In this document: positions 52,139-60,814 of the stretch, piece after piece | How the letters are laid out: every line of letters starts with the position of its first letter | Position numbering within the stretch: the stretch's first letter is position 1 | Assembly: GCA_033856195.1 (NCBI GenBank) | Contig: JAWVFL010000002.1 | Coordinates: 71,733 to 135,732, forward strand | Direction of reading: 5' to 3' | Origin: VRUE01 sp033856195 | GTDB taxonomy: Bacteria > Actinomycetota > Thermoleophilia > Solirubrobacterales > 70-9 | Length of the DNA: 64,000 nt | Notes under the pieces: generated by a model | Database searches by the model: none | Told to the model about the DNA's origin: nothing | Seen by the model: the letters and a program-made list of their open reading frames with translations, nothing else | Position numbers and translations under genes: made by a program

Positions 52139-54945
52139 TCACCCCGAAGAGGACCATCGGCCTGCTGGCCCTGCTCGCCTGCCTGGCCATGCCCGCGGCG
52201 GCCCGGGCCGAGCTTGAATTCGTTCCCGGCTCGGCAACGGTCACCGCGCTCAACCCGAACGGCACGATCGACACCCAGGCGGGATCGCATCCCGATTCCT
52301 TCACAGTCTTCTTCGACCTAAAAACCGGTGAAAACGGCCACACGATCGGCGGGGAAATGCGCGACGTCATCGTCGAATTGCCCCCCGGCTTCATCGGCAA
52401 CCCCCAGGCGATGCCGCGCTGCTCGCGGCGGCAGTTCGAAGGCCCTACGCCCCACTGCCCGGGCTCAAGCCAGGTAGGAGTGCTGCGCGCCAACGTAGTT
52501 GGCCTGGGCCAGGCAATCAACCCGGTTTACAACCTCACCCCACCGCCGGGCGTGGCCGTCCAGTTCGGCTTCTCGGTCTTCAACTGGTCGCCTTTTCAGA
52601 ACTTCTCGGCCTTGACCGAGAAGGGCTATCGCGTTGGCGTGGCAGCACCCAACCTGCCGCTCGAGATCAGCTCGGTGAGCGAGACGATCTGGGGTACACC
52701 ATCGGACAAAAGCCACGACCCCGAACGGGTCTGCGCTGATTTGGAAGCCCAAGGCTCAGTCACCGGCTGCTCGGCCGAGAGCCAGCGTCCACCCTTCCTG
52801 ACCATGCCGGCCTCCTGCGGAGAAACCAAGACGACGATCAAGGTCGCCTCAAAACAGGAACCAGACCACTACGTGGAAGAAGTGGTGCCCCTGCGCGACG
52901 CCGCCGGCGCCCCGACGCCTATCTCAGGCTGCGACGCGGTTCCCTTCGCGCCGCAGATCTCCTCCCAGCCGACCACCAAGCTGGCCGAGAGCCCATCGGG
53001 GCTCGACTTCGAGCTGCAGCTGGCGAACCAGGGTCTGCTCGGCCAAGGCGCAAACGCGGAAACCGAGCCCAGAAAGGCCATCGTCGCCCTTCCCGAGGGC
53101 ACTACCGTCAACCCCTCCTTCGCCGAAGGAGCGAGTGTCTGCACGCAAGCTCAATACGAATCGGAGCAACTCGATACCAAGGCGGGGCAGGGCTGCCCCG
53201 AAGCATCCAAGCTCGGCTCGATCCACGTGCTCACTCCGCTCTTGGAAGAACCGGTCGAAGGCTCCCTGTACCTGGCGGCGCCATATGAGAACCCCTTCGG
53301 CACTCTCGCCGCCCTCTACATGCTCGGCAGGGCACCGGAAAGAGGCGTCTTCGTAAAGCAGGCCGGCAGGATCGACCTCGATCCGAACACCGGCCAGATC
53401 ACCAGCACCTTCGAGGGCCTGCCGCCGGTCCCGTTCTCCTCCTTCAAGCTGCACTTCAGGGAAGGAGCGAGAGCACCGCTCGCGACCCCGGCGGCCTGCG
53501 GCGAATACCAGACCGTCGCGCGCTTCACTCCATTCTCGGCCAAAGACGACTCCGAAGCGGTTGAAACAACAGGCTCCTTTCAGATCGAAAGAGGACCCGA
53601 TGGAGGGGCCTGCCCCTCAGGAGGCCTGCCTCCCTTCAAACCGGGATTGATCGCCGGCTCGATCAACCCGATCGCCGGTCGCTTCACCCCCTTCAACGTA
53701 CGCCTCTTCAGGACCGACGCCGAACAGGAGATCAACCGCTTCTCGATCAAGTTGCCGCCGGGAATCGTCGGCAAGCTGGCGGGAGTGCCCTTCTGCCCTG
53801 AGGCAGGGATCGCGCAAGCGATCGCGAGGACCGGGCCGCACGGTGGCCAGGAAGAGATCAAAGCACCATCGTGCCCCGCCGCTTCTGAAATCGGCCACTC
53901 CCTTGCCGGCTCGGGCGTCGGCTCCGCCCTGGCCCACGTGCCGGGAAAGCTCTACCTTGCAGGCCCCTACCACGGAAGCGCCATATCGCTTGTCGCGATC
54001 ACAGCCGCCAAGGCGGGTCCCTTCGACCTCGGCACCGTGGTGATACGGAACGCCTTCAGGATCGATCCTGAAACAGGCGAAGTCTTCCTCGACGCCACGG
54101 GCTCTGACCCGATCCCCCACATCATCAGGGGCGTGCCGGTGCACCTGCGCGACATCAGGGCCTATACCGACAGGCCGAACTTCGTCTTGAACCCGAGCAG
54201 CTGCAAGCGCACCTCAACAGCTTCAACGCTCTTGGGCTCGGGCCTCGACTTCTCCTCCGAAGCAGACGACCGCCCCGTAACGATCTCCACTCCCTTCCAG
54301 GTGGCCGATTGCGCCGCCCTTCCCTTCAAGCCGAGGCTTGCCTTGAAGCTGAACGGAGGCACGAGGCGCGGCGACTACCCGGCGCTGAAGGCCGTCCTCA
54401 ACATGAACGGGATCGGCGAAGCGGGGATCAGAAGAACACAAGTGACGCTTCCTCGCTCGGAGTTCATCGCCAACGCCCACTTCAACACGATCTGCACCAG
54501 GGTCGTCTTCAAGCAGGGGCTGCACCCAGGAGAAAAGTGCCCGACGGGATCGATCTACGGCAAAGCCACAGCCGAGACGCCGCTGCTCTCCGAACCGCTC
54601 ACGGGTCCCGTCTTCCTGCGCTCCTCAGAACACCAGCTGCCAGACGTGGTGGCATCGCTTCACAACGGCGAGATCGACGTCGTCCTCGTAGGCAGGGTCG
54701 ACTCGGTCAAAGGGCGCCTCCGCAACACCTTCGAAGCCACCCCCGACGCCCCGGTGAAGCGGGTCGTGGTCAGCCTCATGGGCGGCAAGAAGGGCCTGTT
54801 CGAAAACAGCACCGATCTCTGCGCCAACACCCACAAGGCGATCGCGTCCTTCACCGGCCACAACGGCAAGCAGTGGGACTTCAACCCGGTGGTCAAGGCG
54901 ACGGGCTGCAAGGGCAAGGCTGAGAAGCAAAGGCGCAAGGGGTAG
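52135..54945 (+). CDS. ~940-residue secreted cassette protein (cassette 2)
   Basis: A 936-residue exported protein from GTG 52135 inside the preceding stop. Signal peptide TIGLLALLACLAMPAAARA, mature start ELEFVPGSATVTAL. It matches the proteins at 36533 and 60811 along its length, diverging most in the first 250 residues (for example VVGLGQAINPVYNLTPPPG, PFQNFSALTEKGYRVGV) and being nearly identical in the last third (NPSSCKRTSTASTLLGSGLDF, VFLRSSEHQLPDVVASL). It ends KGKAEKQRRKG. No ~260-residue gene follows here, so cassette 2 stops at this gene. Confidence 0.8.
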   Translation: MITPKRTIGLLALLACLAMPAAARAELEFVPGSATVTALNPNGTIDTQAGSHPDSFTVFFDLKTGENGHTIGGEMRDVIVELPPGFIGNPQAMPRCSRRQFEGPTPHCPGSSQVGVLRANVVGLGQAINPVYNLTPPPGVAVQFGFSVFNWSPFQNFSALTEKGYRVGVAAPNLPLEISSVSETIWGTPSDKSHDPERVCADLEAQGSVTGCSAESQRPPFLTMPASCGETKTTIKVASKQEPDHYVEEVVPLRDAAGAPTPISGCDAVPFAPQISSQPTTKLAESPSGLDFELQLANQGLLGQGANAETEPRKAIVALPEGTTVNPSFAEGASVCTQAQYESEQLDTKAGQGCPEASKLGSIHVLTPLLEEPVEGSLYLAAPYENPFGTLAALYMLGRAPERGVFVKQAGRIDLDPNTGQITSTFEGLPPVPFSSFKLHFREGARAPLATPAACGEYQTVARFTPFSAKDDSEAVETTGSFQIERGPDGGACPSGGLPPFKPGLIAGSINPIAGRFTPFNVRLFRTDAEQEINRFSIKLPPGIVGKLAGVPFCPEAGIAQAIARTGPHGGQEEIKAPSCPAASEIGHSLAGSGVGSALAHVPGKLYLAGPYHGSAISLVAITAAKAGPFDLGTVVIRNAFRIDPETGEVFLDATGSDPIPHIIRGVPVHLRDIRAYTDRPNFVLNPSSCKRTSTASTLLGSGLDFSSEADDRPVTISTPFQVADCAALPFKPRLALKLNGGTRRGDYPALKAVLNMNGIGEAGIRRTQVTLPRSEFIANAHFNTICTRVVFKQGLHPGEKCPTGSIYGKATAETPLLSEPLTGPVFLRSSEHQLPDVVASLHNGEIDVVLVGRVDSVKGRLRNTFEATPDAPVKRVVVSLMGGKKGLFENSTDLCANTHKAIASFTGHNGKQWDFNPVVKATGCKGKAEKQRRKG

Positions 54946-55005
54946 CCGGAAACGCGCCCCGCCTTCATTCGCAGGCTCGTCTTCTTTCTTTTTAGAAACG
55001 AACCC

Positions 55006-55034
55006 TTGTATTCATAAAACGTTTCTTTTATACT
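55006..55034 (+). promoter_or_regulatory. Cassette 3 promoter
   Basis: TTGTAT (55006-55011), a 17-base spacer and TATACT (55029-55034). The spacer is almost identical to that of cassette 2. An inverted repeat AGAAACG (54994-55000) with CGTTTCT (55020-55026) overlaps the promoter and could be a repressor site. Confidence 0.72.
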
Positions 55035-55065
55035 GCGCCAACGCCCGCTCGCGAGAGCGAGCACC

Positions 55066-55148
55066 ACAGGGACATAACCGAGCCTCGAGGAAGCCGCAAA
55101 GGGAAGCGGCGGGCAGAGGGGCTCACGGGACAAGGAGAAGAGATTTCA
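55066..55148 (+). promoter_or_regulatory. Conserved structured 5' leader, copy 3
   Basis: An 83-base copy of the leader. It keeps both stems unchanged; the only visible differences are a one-base insertion in the AAGGAGAAGAG ribosome-binding segment and the last bases before the ATG. It precedes a collagen-like gene, as in cassette 1. Confidence 0.75.
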
Positions 55149-55973
55149 ATGTTCTCGACGCTACGCACGCGATTCGGGATCCCGGGAGTCATCTCGGTGA
55201 TAGCCCTAGTCTTCGCAATGCTCGGCGGCGCCTACGCCGCCTCTGACTCAGGCTCCGGCGGCAAGGCGACCGCCTCGGCCAAGGCCAAGAAGGGCCCCAG
55301 GGGTCCTAAAGGCGCGACCGGGCCTGCTGGCCCGGCAGGCCCGCAGGGGCCGGCAGGCCCTGCTGGCGCCAAGGGCGACGCCGGGGCCAACGGGGCCAAC
55401 GGTTCGAACGGGGCTACCGGCCCGACGGGTCTGCAAGGCAACAAAGGCGCGACCGGATTGCAAGGAACTCCTGGAGCTACTGGCTTCAGCGGCTTCACCG
55501 AAACCCTTCCGTCGGGCAAAACCGAGAAGGGCGCATGGGGCGCCTTCACCACTTCGACGGTCGAAACTTTTCCCGGAGCGATAGCAAGTATCTCGTTTCC
55601 GATTCCCCTAGCAGCAGCTGGTCAAAAAAGTTTCTATTTCACGCCCGAAGAGACCGAACTGGAAAAATTCGGCAAAAAAGGAAGCGAACGCTGTGTTGTG
55701 GAAGTCGGCGAACCACTATGCATACCGACCGGCTGTGAAGGGACGCTCGAAGAACCGACGGCTCCCGCCGGGGTCCTATGCGTCTACACGGCTCCAGCTT
55801 CGACCGGAGTTTCGGAACACGTTTCAGGTCGCCTCGCCATTCGTCAGGTGGGCGGTGAAGCAAACGGTTATAGCGAATCCGGAGCCTTTGTAATCGGTCC
55901 GTTCTATCAAGGTACCGCGGCTGAACCAGCGGTGTTCTCCTCAGAGGGTAGCTGGGCAGTTACCGCTCCGTAA
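55149..55973 (+). CDS. Secreted collagen-like protein (cassette 3)
   Basis: A 274-residue exported protein, the same length as the cassette 1 homologue. The N-terminal ~45 residues are nearly identical (MFSTLRTRFGIPGVISVIA, ALVFAMLGGAYA, SAKAKKGPRGPKG) and the Gly-X-Y region is similar (GPAGPAGPQGPAGPAGAKGD) and of similar length, whereas the C-terminal domain has diverged strongly apart from GFSGFTETLPSGKTEKG, an LCVYTAP-type segment and the final WAVTAP. A conserved rod and variable tip is the pattern expected of a surface adhesin-like stalk. Confidence 0.85.
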   Translation: MFSTLRTRFGIPGVISVIALVFAMLGGAYAASDSGSGGKATASAKAKKGPRGPKGATGPAGPAGPQGPAGPAGAKGDAGANGANGSNGATGPTGLQGNKGATGLQGTPGATGFSGFTETLPSGKTEKGAWGAFTTSTVETFPGAIASISFPIPLAAAGQKSFYFTPEETELEKFGKKGSERCVVEVGEPLCIPTGCEGTLEEPTAPAGVLCVYTAPASTGVSEHVSGRLAIRQVGGEANGYSESGAFVIGPFYQGTAAEPAVFSSEGSWAVTAP

Positions 55974-56019
55974 AAGTAACCATTAGTCACGAAACTCAGG
56001 AGTGATTCAATGGCCGCAA

Positions 56020-56054
56020 TCCCGCTCCGGCTCAGCAGGTCGGTCGGAGCGGGA
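56020..56054 (+). terminator. Intercistronic hairpin between collagen-like and propeller genes (cassette 3)
   Basis: TCCCGCTCCG (56020-56029) pairs with CGGAGCGGGA (56045-56054) around a 15-base loop. Position corresponds to the hairpin at 32932-32961 although the sequence differs, so the structure appears to be conserved rather than the bases. Confidence 0.6.
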
Positions 56055-56083
56055 CGGGCATCGCTCAATTACCGGGAGCCTCA

Positions 56084-59000
56084 ATGAAGCCCGCAGCTAA
56101 GGACACCCGCACAAAACGCACCGTCCCCCGCCTAATTTTGGAACCCACGGGCGTCCTCGTCGCCGTACTGATGGCATTGGGCATACTGAGTGCTGCTCCT
56201 GCTTCGGCTAGCTACGAAACGGTGGACCACTTCGGCGGGGTGCTCCAAGCTCCGAGCGAACCCAATCAGTTCCCCGAAGAAGTCCAGCTAGGTGGGGCTA
56301 CGGCGATGGCGGTCAACATCAACGGCGCAGGCGGGGTAGCGCCGGGAACTATTTACACAGTCGGCGAAGGATTGGGGACAGGGCTCCACATAGCGAGATA
56401 TAGCCATGACGGAGCCTTTGAAGAGGCTTGGAATGGGCAAAACAGATGTGGTCCCGCCGCCGAAGAACCGGCTCATCCAACCTGTCCCGCAATTTTCAGT
56501 GGCAGCGGCGGCTTTATCGACATAGAAATCGACCAGACGACTGGCAACGTCTACGTACTTGGGCTTCAACAAGCCATAGGTGAAAACCAAACATTTAACA
56601 CCGCCCATATTTGGGTCTACAGCCCGAACGGCAAATTGATCTCACAGTTCGGCGAAGGAGATCCTGAAGGAACAATTGCGGGAAGTCCCGGGAAAATACA
56701 TGAACGGACCTCGGAACGAGGGATCGCGGTAGACGAGTCTGGAGGCGTTTACCTCTTTGACCAGGACAAGGACTTCAACCAGCGCCTGATGGTCTTTCGC
56801 CCCGAATCTCCCGGCGACTACGAACACTACGTCTACACCGGACAAAGCAGCGACGTTGCTTCCGGCCCGCAGGGAACACCATTCAGTCCGCGGTCGCCGG
56901 TGCTGGACGCCTCAGGCAACATCTACGTGTCCGGTGAAGATTACATCGCGGAGTACGACCCGGCCCAACCGTCGACTCCTATCTGCACCTTCAGCTTGCC
57001 GAGCAGCGGCATAGCGGGACACACGGTTAGTCCGGCGACTGGGGAAGTCTTCTACTACAGCCTCAAGAACCACAAAATCCATCAGCTGAGCTGTAATGCC
57101 GAAGGCAAATTTGTCGAGAAGGCAGCATTCAACGCCACCCCACAGCGAGGCGATCTTGAAGCCCTGGCGGTGGACCCGGTGCGCCAATACGAACCGTCGC
57201 GGCCCGCTGGCGTCCTCTATGCGGCGGCGTACGAAGCCACCCCAAAGACCGGCAGCGGCGGCGAACCCGGCGCCGGACCGCTCGGCTACGTCCTCTCGCC
57301 GCCAAAGGAATTCCCGCCGCTGGTCGAATCGGAGTCTGCCTCGAGCGTGACATCGAGCACCGCGGCCCTCGGAGCCCAAATCAATCCCATGGGCGCTGCG
57401 ACCCGCTACGCCTTCCAGTACCTCGACGACGCGGCCTACGAGGCAAACGAACCCGACGAGCGCCAGTCGCTGACGGTGAGCGCCGCCGGGGGAGTCTTCG
57501 GCCTCGGCTTCGAAGGCCGCCGCTTCGGCGGACCGGCCACAGCGAACCTCACGGCAGGCTCAAAAGCCGCCACTTCGCTTCGCACCGCCACCGGCACCAC
57601 GACGCTCAAAGCCGCGGTCGGGACAGGGACCCTGAAAGGCGCCGGCGGAAAAGGCACCCTGGTCGCGGGCTCCAGCGTGATCACCTCGGTCAGCACCAAA
57701 GAAGGCAAATTCGAAGTTGGACAAGGGATCGCGGGCGAAGGCATCCTTGCTCGCGATGCGAAAAACAATCTCCTCGACACGACGATCCTCGCGGTCAAAG
57801 CCGAAGAAGGACTGGGAACGCAGGAACTGACGATCTCCAGGCCGGCGAGCAAAACGCTCACTCACGTCAACCTCAGCTCCGGTGCCGCCGCCCTCACCGA
57901 AGTGAGCACCAAAGAAGGCAGCTTCGAAGTCGGCCAGGCGATCTCGGGGGGAAGCATTCCGGAAGGCACCAAGATCACCGCCGTCAAAGCAGGCGAACTC
58001 GTCCTCTCCAAACCCGCCACGAAACCGGCCCCGGTTCCGCCGGCCTTGGTGCTGGAAATCCGCGCCGGCTTCCCGACCCTTACCTCGGTGAGCGCCGGCA
58101 TCGGCAGCTTCGAAGTAGGTCAGCCGATCGAAGGGGAAGGCATCCCGGCGGGCACCGAAATCAGCGCCGTCAAAGCGGGCGAACTGACCCTCTCCAAACC
58201 GGTGAGCAAATCCGGAACCGGCGTCGCGATCTCCTCCCCCGGCCCTGCCCCGTTGGCGGTGGGCGAGCGCATCGAAGGCCTCGGCATCGCGCCGAACACC
58301 ACGATAGCCTCGATCAAAGCCGGCGAAGCGACTCTCTCAAACGCCGCCACCGCCTCGGGCACTGGCGTCCTCCTCCACGCCGGACTTCCCGCCGACGTAT
58401 CGGCCGAGCAGCTGCGCCGGGCCCTGGAAGCCCTACTCACCATCGGTGGCAAAAACGTCGAGGTCAGCGGCGGCCCGGGCGATGAAGCAGGATCCAATCC
58501 CTACGAGATCACCTTCGTCGGCAAGTTCGAGAACGTCGACGTTCTCGAACTGAACGCCGACGGCTCCGGCCTCAGTGGCGGTGCCGCCACGGCCACGGTG
58601 CAAACCGAGCACGAGGGCGGCGGCGGTTTCGCCGGCGCCACCGAAGCGCCCGTGGGCGGCGCCGATCTGGGCAGCGGCCAGGAAGCGCTCAGCGCCTCGA
58701 CCGCGGTGTCCGGGCTTTCGCCCGACACCGGCTATCACTACGGCGCGATCGCCACCAGCCACTGCTCCGCGGTAGACGAAGCCAAAGTCTGCGAAGGGGT
58801 TGGCGCCACCCAGGCATTCCATACCGCTGCGAGCGAAGCCCCTGCCCTGCCCGACAACCGTGCCTATGAGCTCGTCTCCCCGGCCCAGAAGAACGGCGGT
58901 GAGGTCTTTCCTGCGGAGCCCAACGTCTCCAGCTGCGGCCCCGAATGCAAGCCCGGCGTGGTTGCCCAGCGCTATCCGATGCAGAGCTCCCCCGACGGCG

Positions 59001-60814
59001 AGGCGCTCGTCTACGAGGGCTTCCCCTTCTCCTTCGGCGAAGGCGCGGTGCGCTTCAACGAGTACCTCTCCAGGCGCACCGCCTCGGGCTGGCAGACGAC
59101 GACCCTCAGCCCCAAGCTGGGGGGAAGCGGCGGAGAACAGGGCTATAAAGCCTTCGACTCCGCTCTGACCAAGGGCCTGCTTTACCAGGGAAGGCCCACG
59201 CTCAGCCCCGAAGCGCCGGCCGAATACGCCAACCTCTACAGCCAAGGCGCCGCCGATCCCTCGTCGCTCGGCGTGCTGCTCACCACCGAACTGCACAGTC
59301 GCCCGGCGAGCGGATCGGGAAGTTTCACGATCACCTACGCCGGCGCCTCGGCCGACCTCTCGCGGGTCTTCTTCGAAGCCAACGACGCGCTGAGCGAAGA
59401 AACGCCGTTTGCACCCGAAGCGGTCGACCGCGGAGCGAGCAAGAACAACCTCTACGAATGGGCAGAGGGGCAGCTGCGCCTGGTCAACGTGGGACCGGGC
59501 AACGCAACGACTGCGCCGGGTGCCGAATTTGGATCGGGGGTCGTCCTCGCCAGCAAAAGCAACCGCGCCGCAAACTTCTCCCACGCGATCTCCGATGACG
59601 GCGCACGGGTGTTCTGGAGCTCTGAAAGCGGCCAGGTCTACGTTCGCGACAACGGTGAAACGACTCGCGAAATATCCGATCACACCGGCAAGTTCCTCAC
59701 GGCCTCAGCTGATGGCTCAATGCTGCTGCTGAGCGACGGCAACCTCTTCGATCTCGAAACGGAAGCCCTCACCGACCTGACCCAAGGCCAGGGCGGATTC
59801 CAGGGGATCGCCGGCCAAAGCGATGATCTCTCCTCGATCTACTTCGTCGACACCGCTGTGCTCACAGGCGAGGAAGAAAACGAACAGGGAGCCATTGCAC
59901 AGGCCGATCAGAACAACCTCTACGCCTGGCAGGACGGCGAAAGCCGCTTCGTGGCGACGTTGCTGGCAGGCGACAGCCCCGCGGGTGACGGCATCGGTAC
60001 TTGGGCGCCCTCTCCGGTCCAGCGCCGGGCCGAGGCCAGCCCCAACGGGCGCTGGCTTGCCTTCCTCTCCAGGGGCAAGCCGACCGGCTATGACAACGTC
60101 GGCGCCTGCCTCTATAGCCCGACGCAGCTGAAATACGTCCCCTCAGCACCCTGCCCGGAGGTCTATCTCTATGACTCGGCTTCGGGGAAGCTGACCTGCG
60201 CCTCTTGCAACCCCAGCAACGAACGCCCGCAGGGCCCCTCGACGCTGAGGCTGATCATGGGCTCGCAGGGTTCCCTGCCCCAGCCCCGCTACCTGAGCGA
60301 CTCCGGGCGCCTGCTCTTCGACAGCGCCAACTCGCTGAGCTCTTTCGACACCAACAACGGGGTCGAAGACGTCTACGAGTTCGAGCCCCCGGGGGTGGGC
60401 AGCTGCACGCGGGAAGGCGGCTGCCTCTCCCTGATCTCGGCCGGCCACGAAGCGATCGACTCCAACTTCTTGACGATGGATCCCTCGGGCAAGAACGTCT
60501 TCTTCACCACTCGCGATCAATTGGTGCTGAAGGACAAAGACGAGCTGGTCGACGTCTACGTAGCCCGCGAAGGCGGCGGCATTCCGTCAGAAACCGAAAC
60601 CTCGCGGGGCGAATGCCAGGGCGAAGCCTGCCAGCCGCAGACCACGGCGCCCAACGACCCGACACCCTCCTCCTCGAACTTCGAAGGGGCTGGCAACGTC
60701 GATGAACAGAAAGCGGCCAAGAAGCACAAGAAGAAGCACACCAAGAAGAAGCACAAGGCAAAGAAGCACGCCAAGCACAAGCGAGCCAGCAGCAACCGCG
60801 GAGGTGCGAAGTGA
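56084..60814 (+). CDS. Extra-large secreted beta-propeller protein with repeat insertion (cassette 3)
   Basis: A 1,576-residue exported protein with the same plan as those at 32994 and 48590: signal region LSAAPASASYETVDHFGG, NHL-like blades, FnIII-like module, TolB/WD-like propeller and tail (EGAGNVDE, then Lys/His-rich). It is ~390 residues longer because the FnIII-like module is split: after YEANEPDER an insertion (about 57465-58627) carries four degenerate repeats of the type GSFEVGQ-I-G-GIP-GT-I-AVKAGELTLSKP and then an adhesin-type domain (LRRALEALLTIGGKNVEV, YEITFVGKFENVDVLEL). The module then resumes with FAGATEAPVGGADLGSGQ. Stop overlaps next start (GTGA). Confidence 0.82.
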   Translation: MKPAAKDTRTKRTVPRLILEPTGVLVAVLMALGILSAAPASASYETVDHFGGVLQAPSEPNQFPEEVQLGGATAMAVNINGAGGVAPGTIYTVGEGLGTGLHIARYSHDGAFEEAWNGQNRCGPAAEEPAHPTCPAIFSGSGGFIDIEIDQTTGNVYVLGLQQAIGENQTFNTAHIWVYSPNGKLISQFGEGDPEGTIAGSPGKIHERTSERGIAVDESGGVYLFDQDKDFNQRLMVFRPESPGDYEHYVYTGQSSDVASGPQGTPFSPRSPVLDASGNIYVSGEDYIAEYDPAQPSTPICTFSLPSSGIAGHTVSPATGEVFYYSLKNHKIHQLSCNAEGKFVEKAAFNATPQRGDLEALAVDPVRQYEPSRPAGVLYAAAYEATPKTGSGGEPGAGPLGYVLSPPKEFPPLVESESASSVTSSTAALGAQINPMGAATRYAFQYLDDAAYEANEPDERQSLTVSAAGGVFGLGFEGRRFGGPATANLTAGSKAATSLRTATGTTTLKAAVGTGTLKGAGGKGTLVAGSSVITSVSTKEGKFEVGQGIAGEGILARDAKNNLLDTTILAVKAEEGLGTQELTISRPASKTLTHVNLSSGAAALTEVSTKEGSFEVGQAISGGSIPEGTKITAVKAGELVLSKPATKPAPVPPALVLEIRAGFPTLTSVSAGIGSFEVGQPIEGEGIPAGTEISAVKAGELTLSKPVSKSGTGVAISSPGPAPLAVGERIEGLGIAPNTTIASIKAGEATLSNAATASGTGVLLHAGLPADVSAEQLRRALEALLTIGGKNVEVSGGPGDEAGSNPYEITFVGKFENVDVLELNADGSGLSGGAATATVQTEHEGGGGFAGATEAPVGGADLGSGQEALSASTAVSGLSPDTGYHYGAIATSHCSAVDEAKVCEGVGATQAFHTAASEAPALPDNRAYELVSPAQKNGGEVFPAEPNVSSCGPECKPGVVAQRYPMQSSPDGEALVYEGFPFSFGEGAVRFNEYLSRRTASGWQTTTLSPKLGGSGGEQGYKAFDSALTKGLLYQGRPTLSPEAPAEYANLYSQGAADPSSLGVLLTTELHSRPASGSGSFTITYAGASADLSRVFFEANDALSEETPFAPEAVDRGASKNNLYEWAEGQLRLVNVGPGNATTAPGAEFGSGVVLASKSNRAANFSHAISDDGARVFWSSESGQVYVRDNGETTREISDHTGKFLTASADGSMLLLSDGNLFDLETEALTDLTQGQGGFQGIAGQSDDLSSIYFVDTAVLTGEEENEQGAIAQADQNNLYAWQDGESRFVATLLAGDSPAGDGIGTWAPSPVQRRAEASPNGRWLAFLSRGKPTGYDNVGACLYSPTQLKYVPSAPCPEVYLYDSASGKLTCASCNPSNERPQGPSTLRLIMGSQGSLPQPRYLSDSGRLLFDSANSLSSFDTNNGVEDVYEFEPPGVGSCTREGGCLSLISAGHEAIDSNFLTMDPSGKNVFFTTRDQLVLKDKDELVDVYVAREGGGIPSETETSRGECQGEACQPQTTAPNDPTPSSSNFEGAGNVDEQKAAKKHKKKHTKKKHKAKKHAKHKRASSNRGGAK
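57679..58390 (+). repeat. Four in-frame protein repeats inside the cassette 3 propeller protein
   Basis: Repeat units begin near 57679, 57893, 58077 and 58251. Consensus at protein level: LTSVS-x4-GSFEVGQ-I-GEGIP-GT-I-AVKAGELTLSKPAxK. Unit length varies from about 45 to 70 residues. Neither of the other two propeller proteins has them, so they were gained as a block in cassette 3 or lost from the others. Confidence 0.75.

Noticed and set aside
57679..58390. CRISPR-like repeat array
   Set aside because: Repeats are degenerate, in frame with a protein, and of variable spacing.
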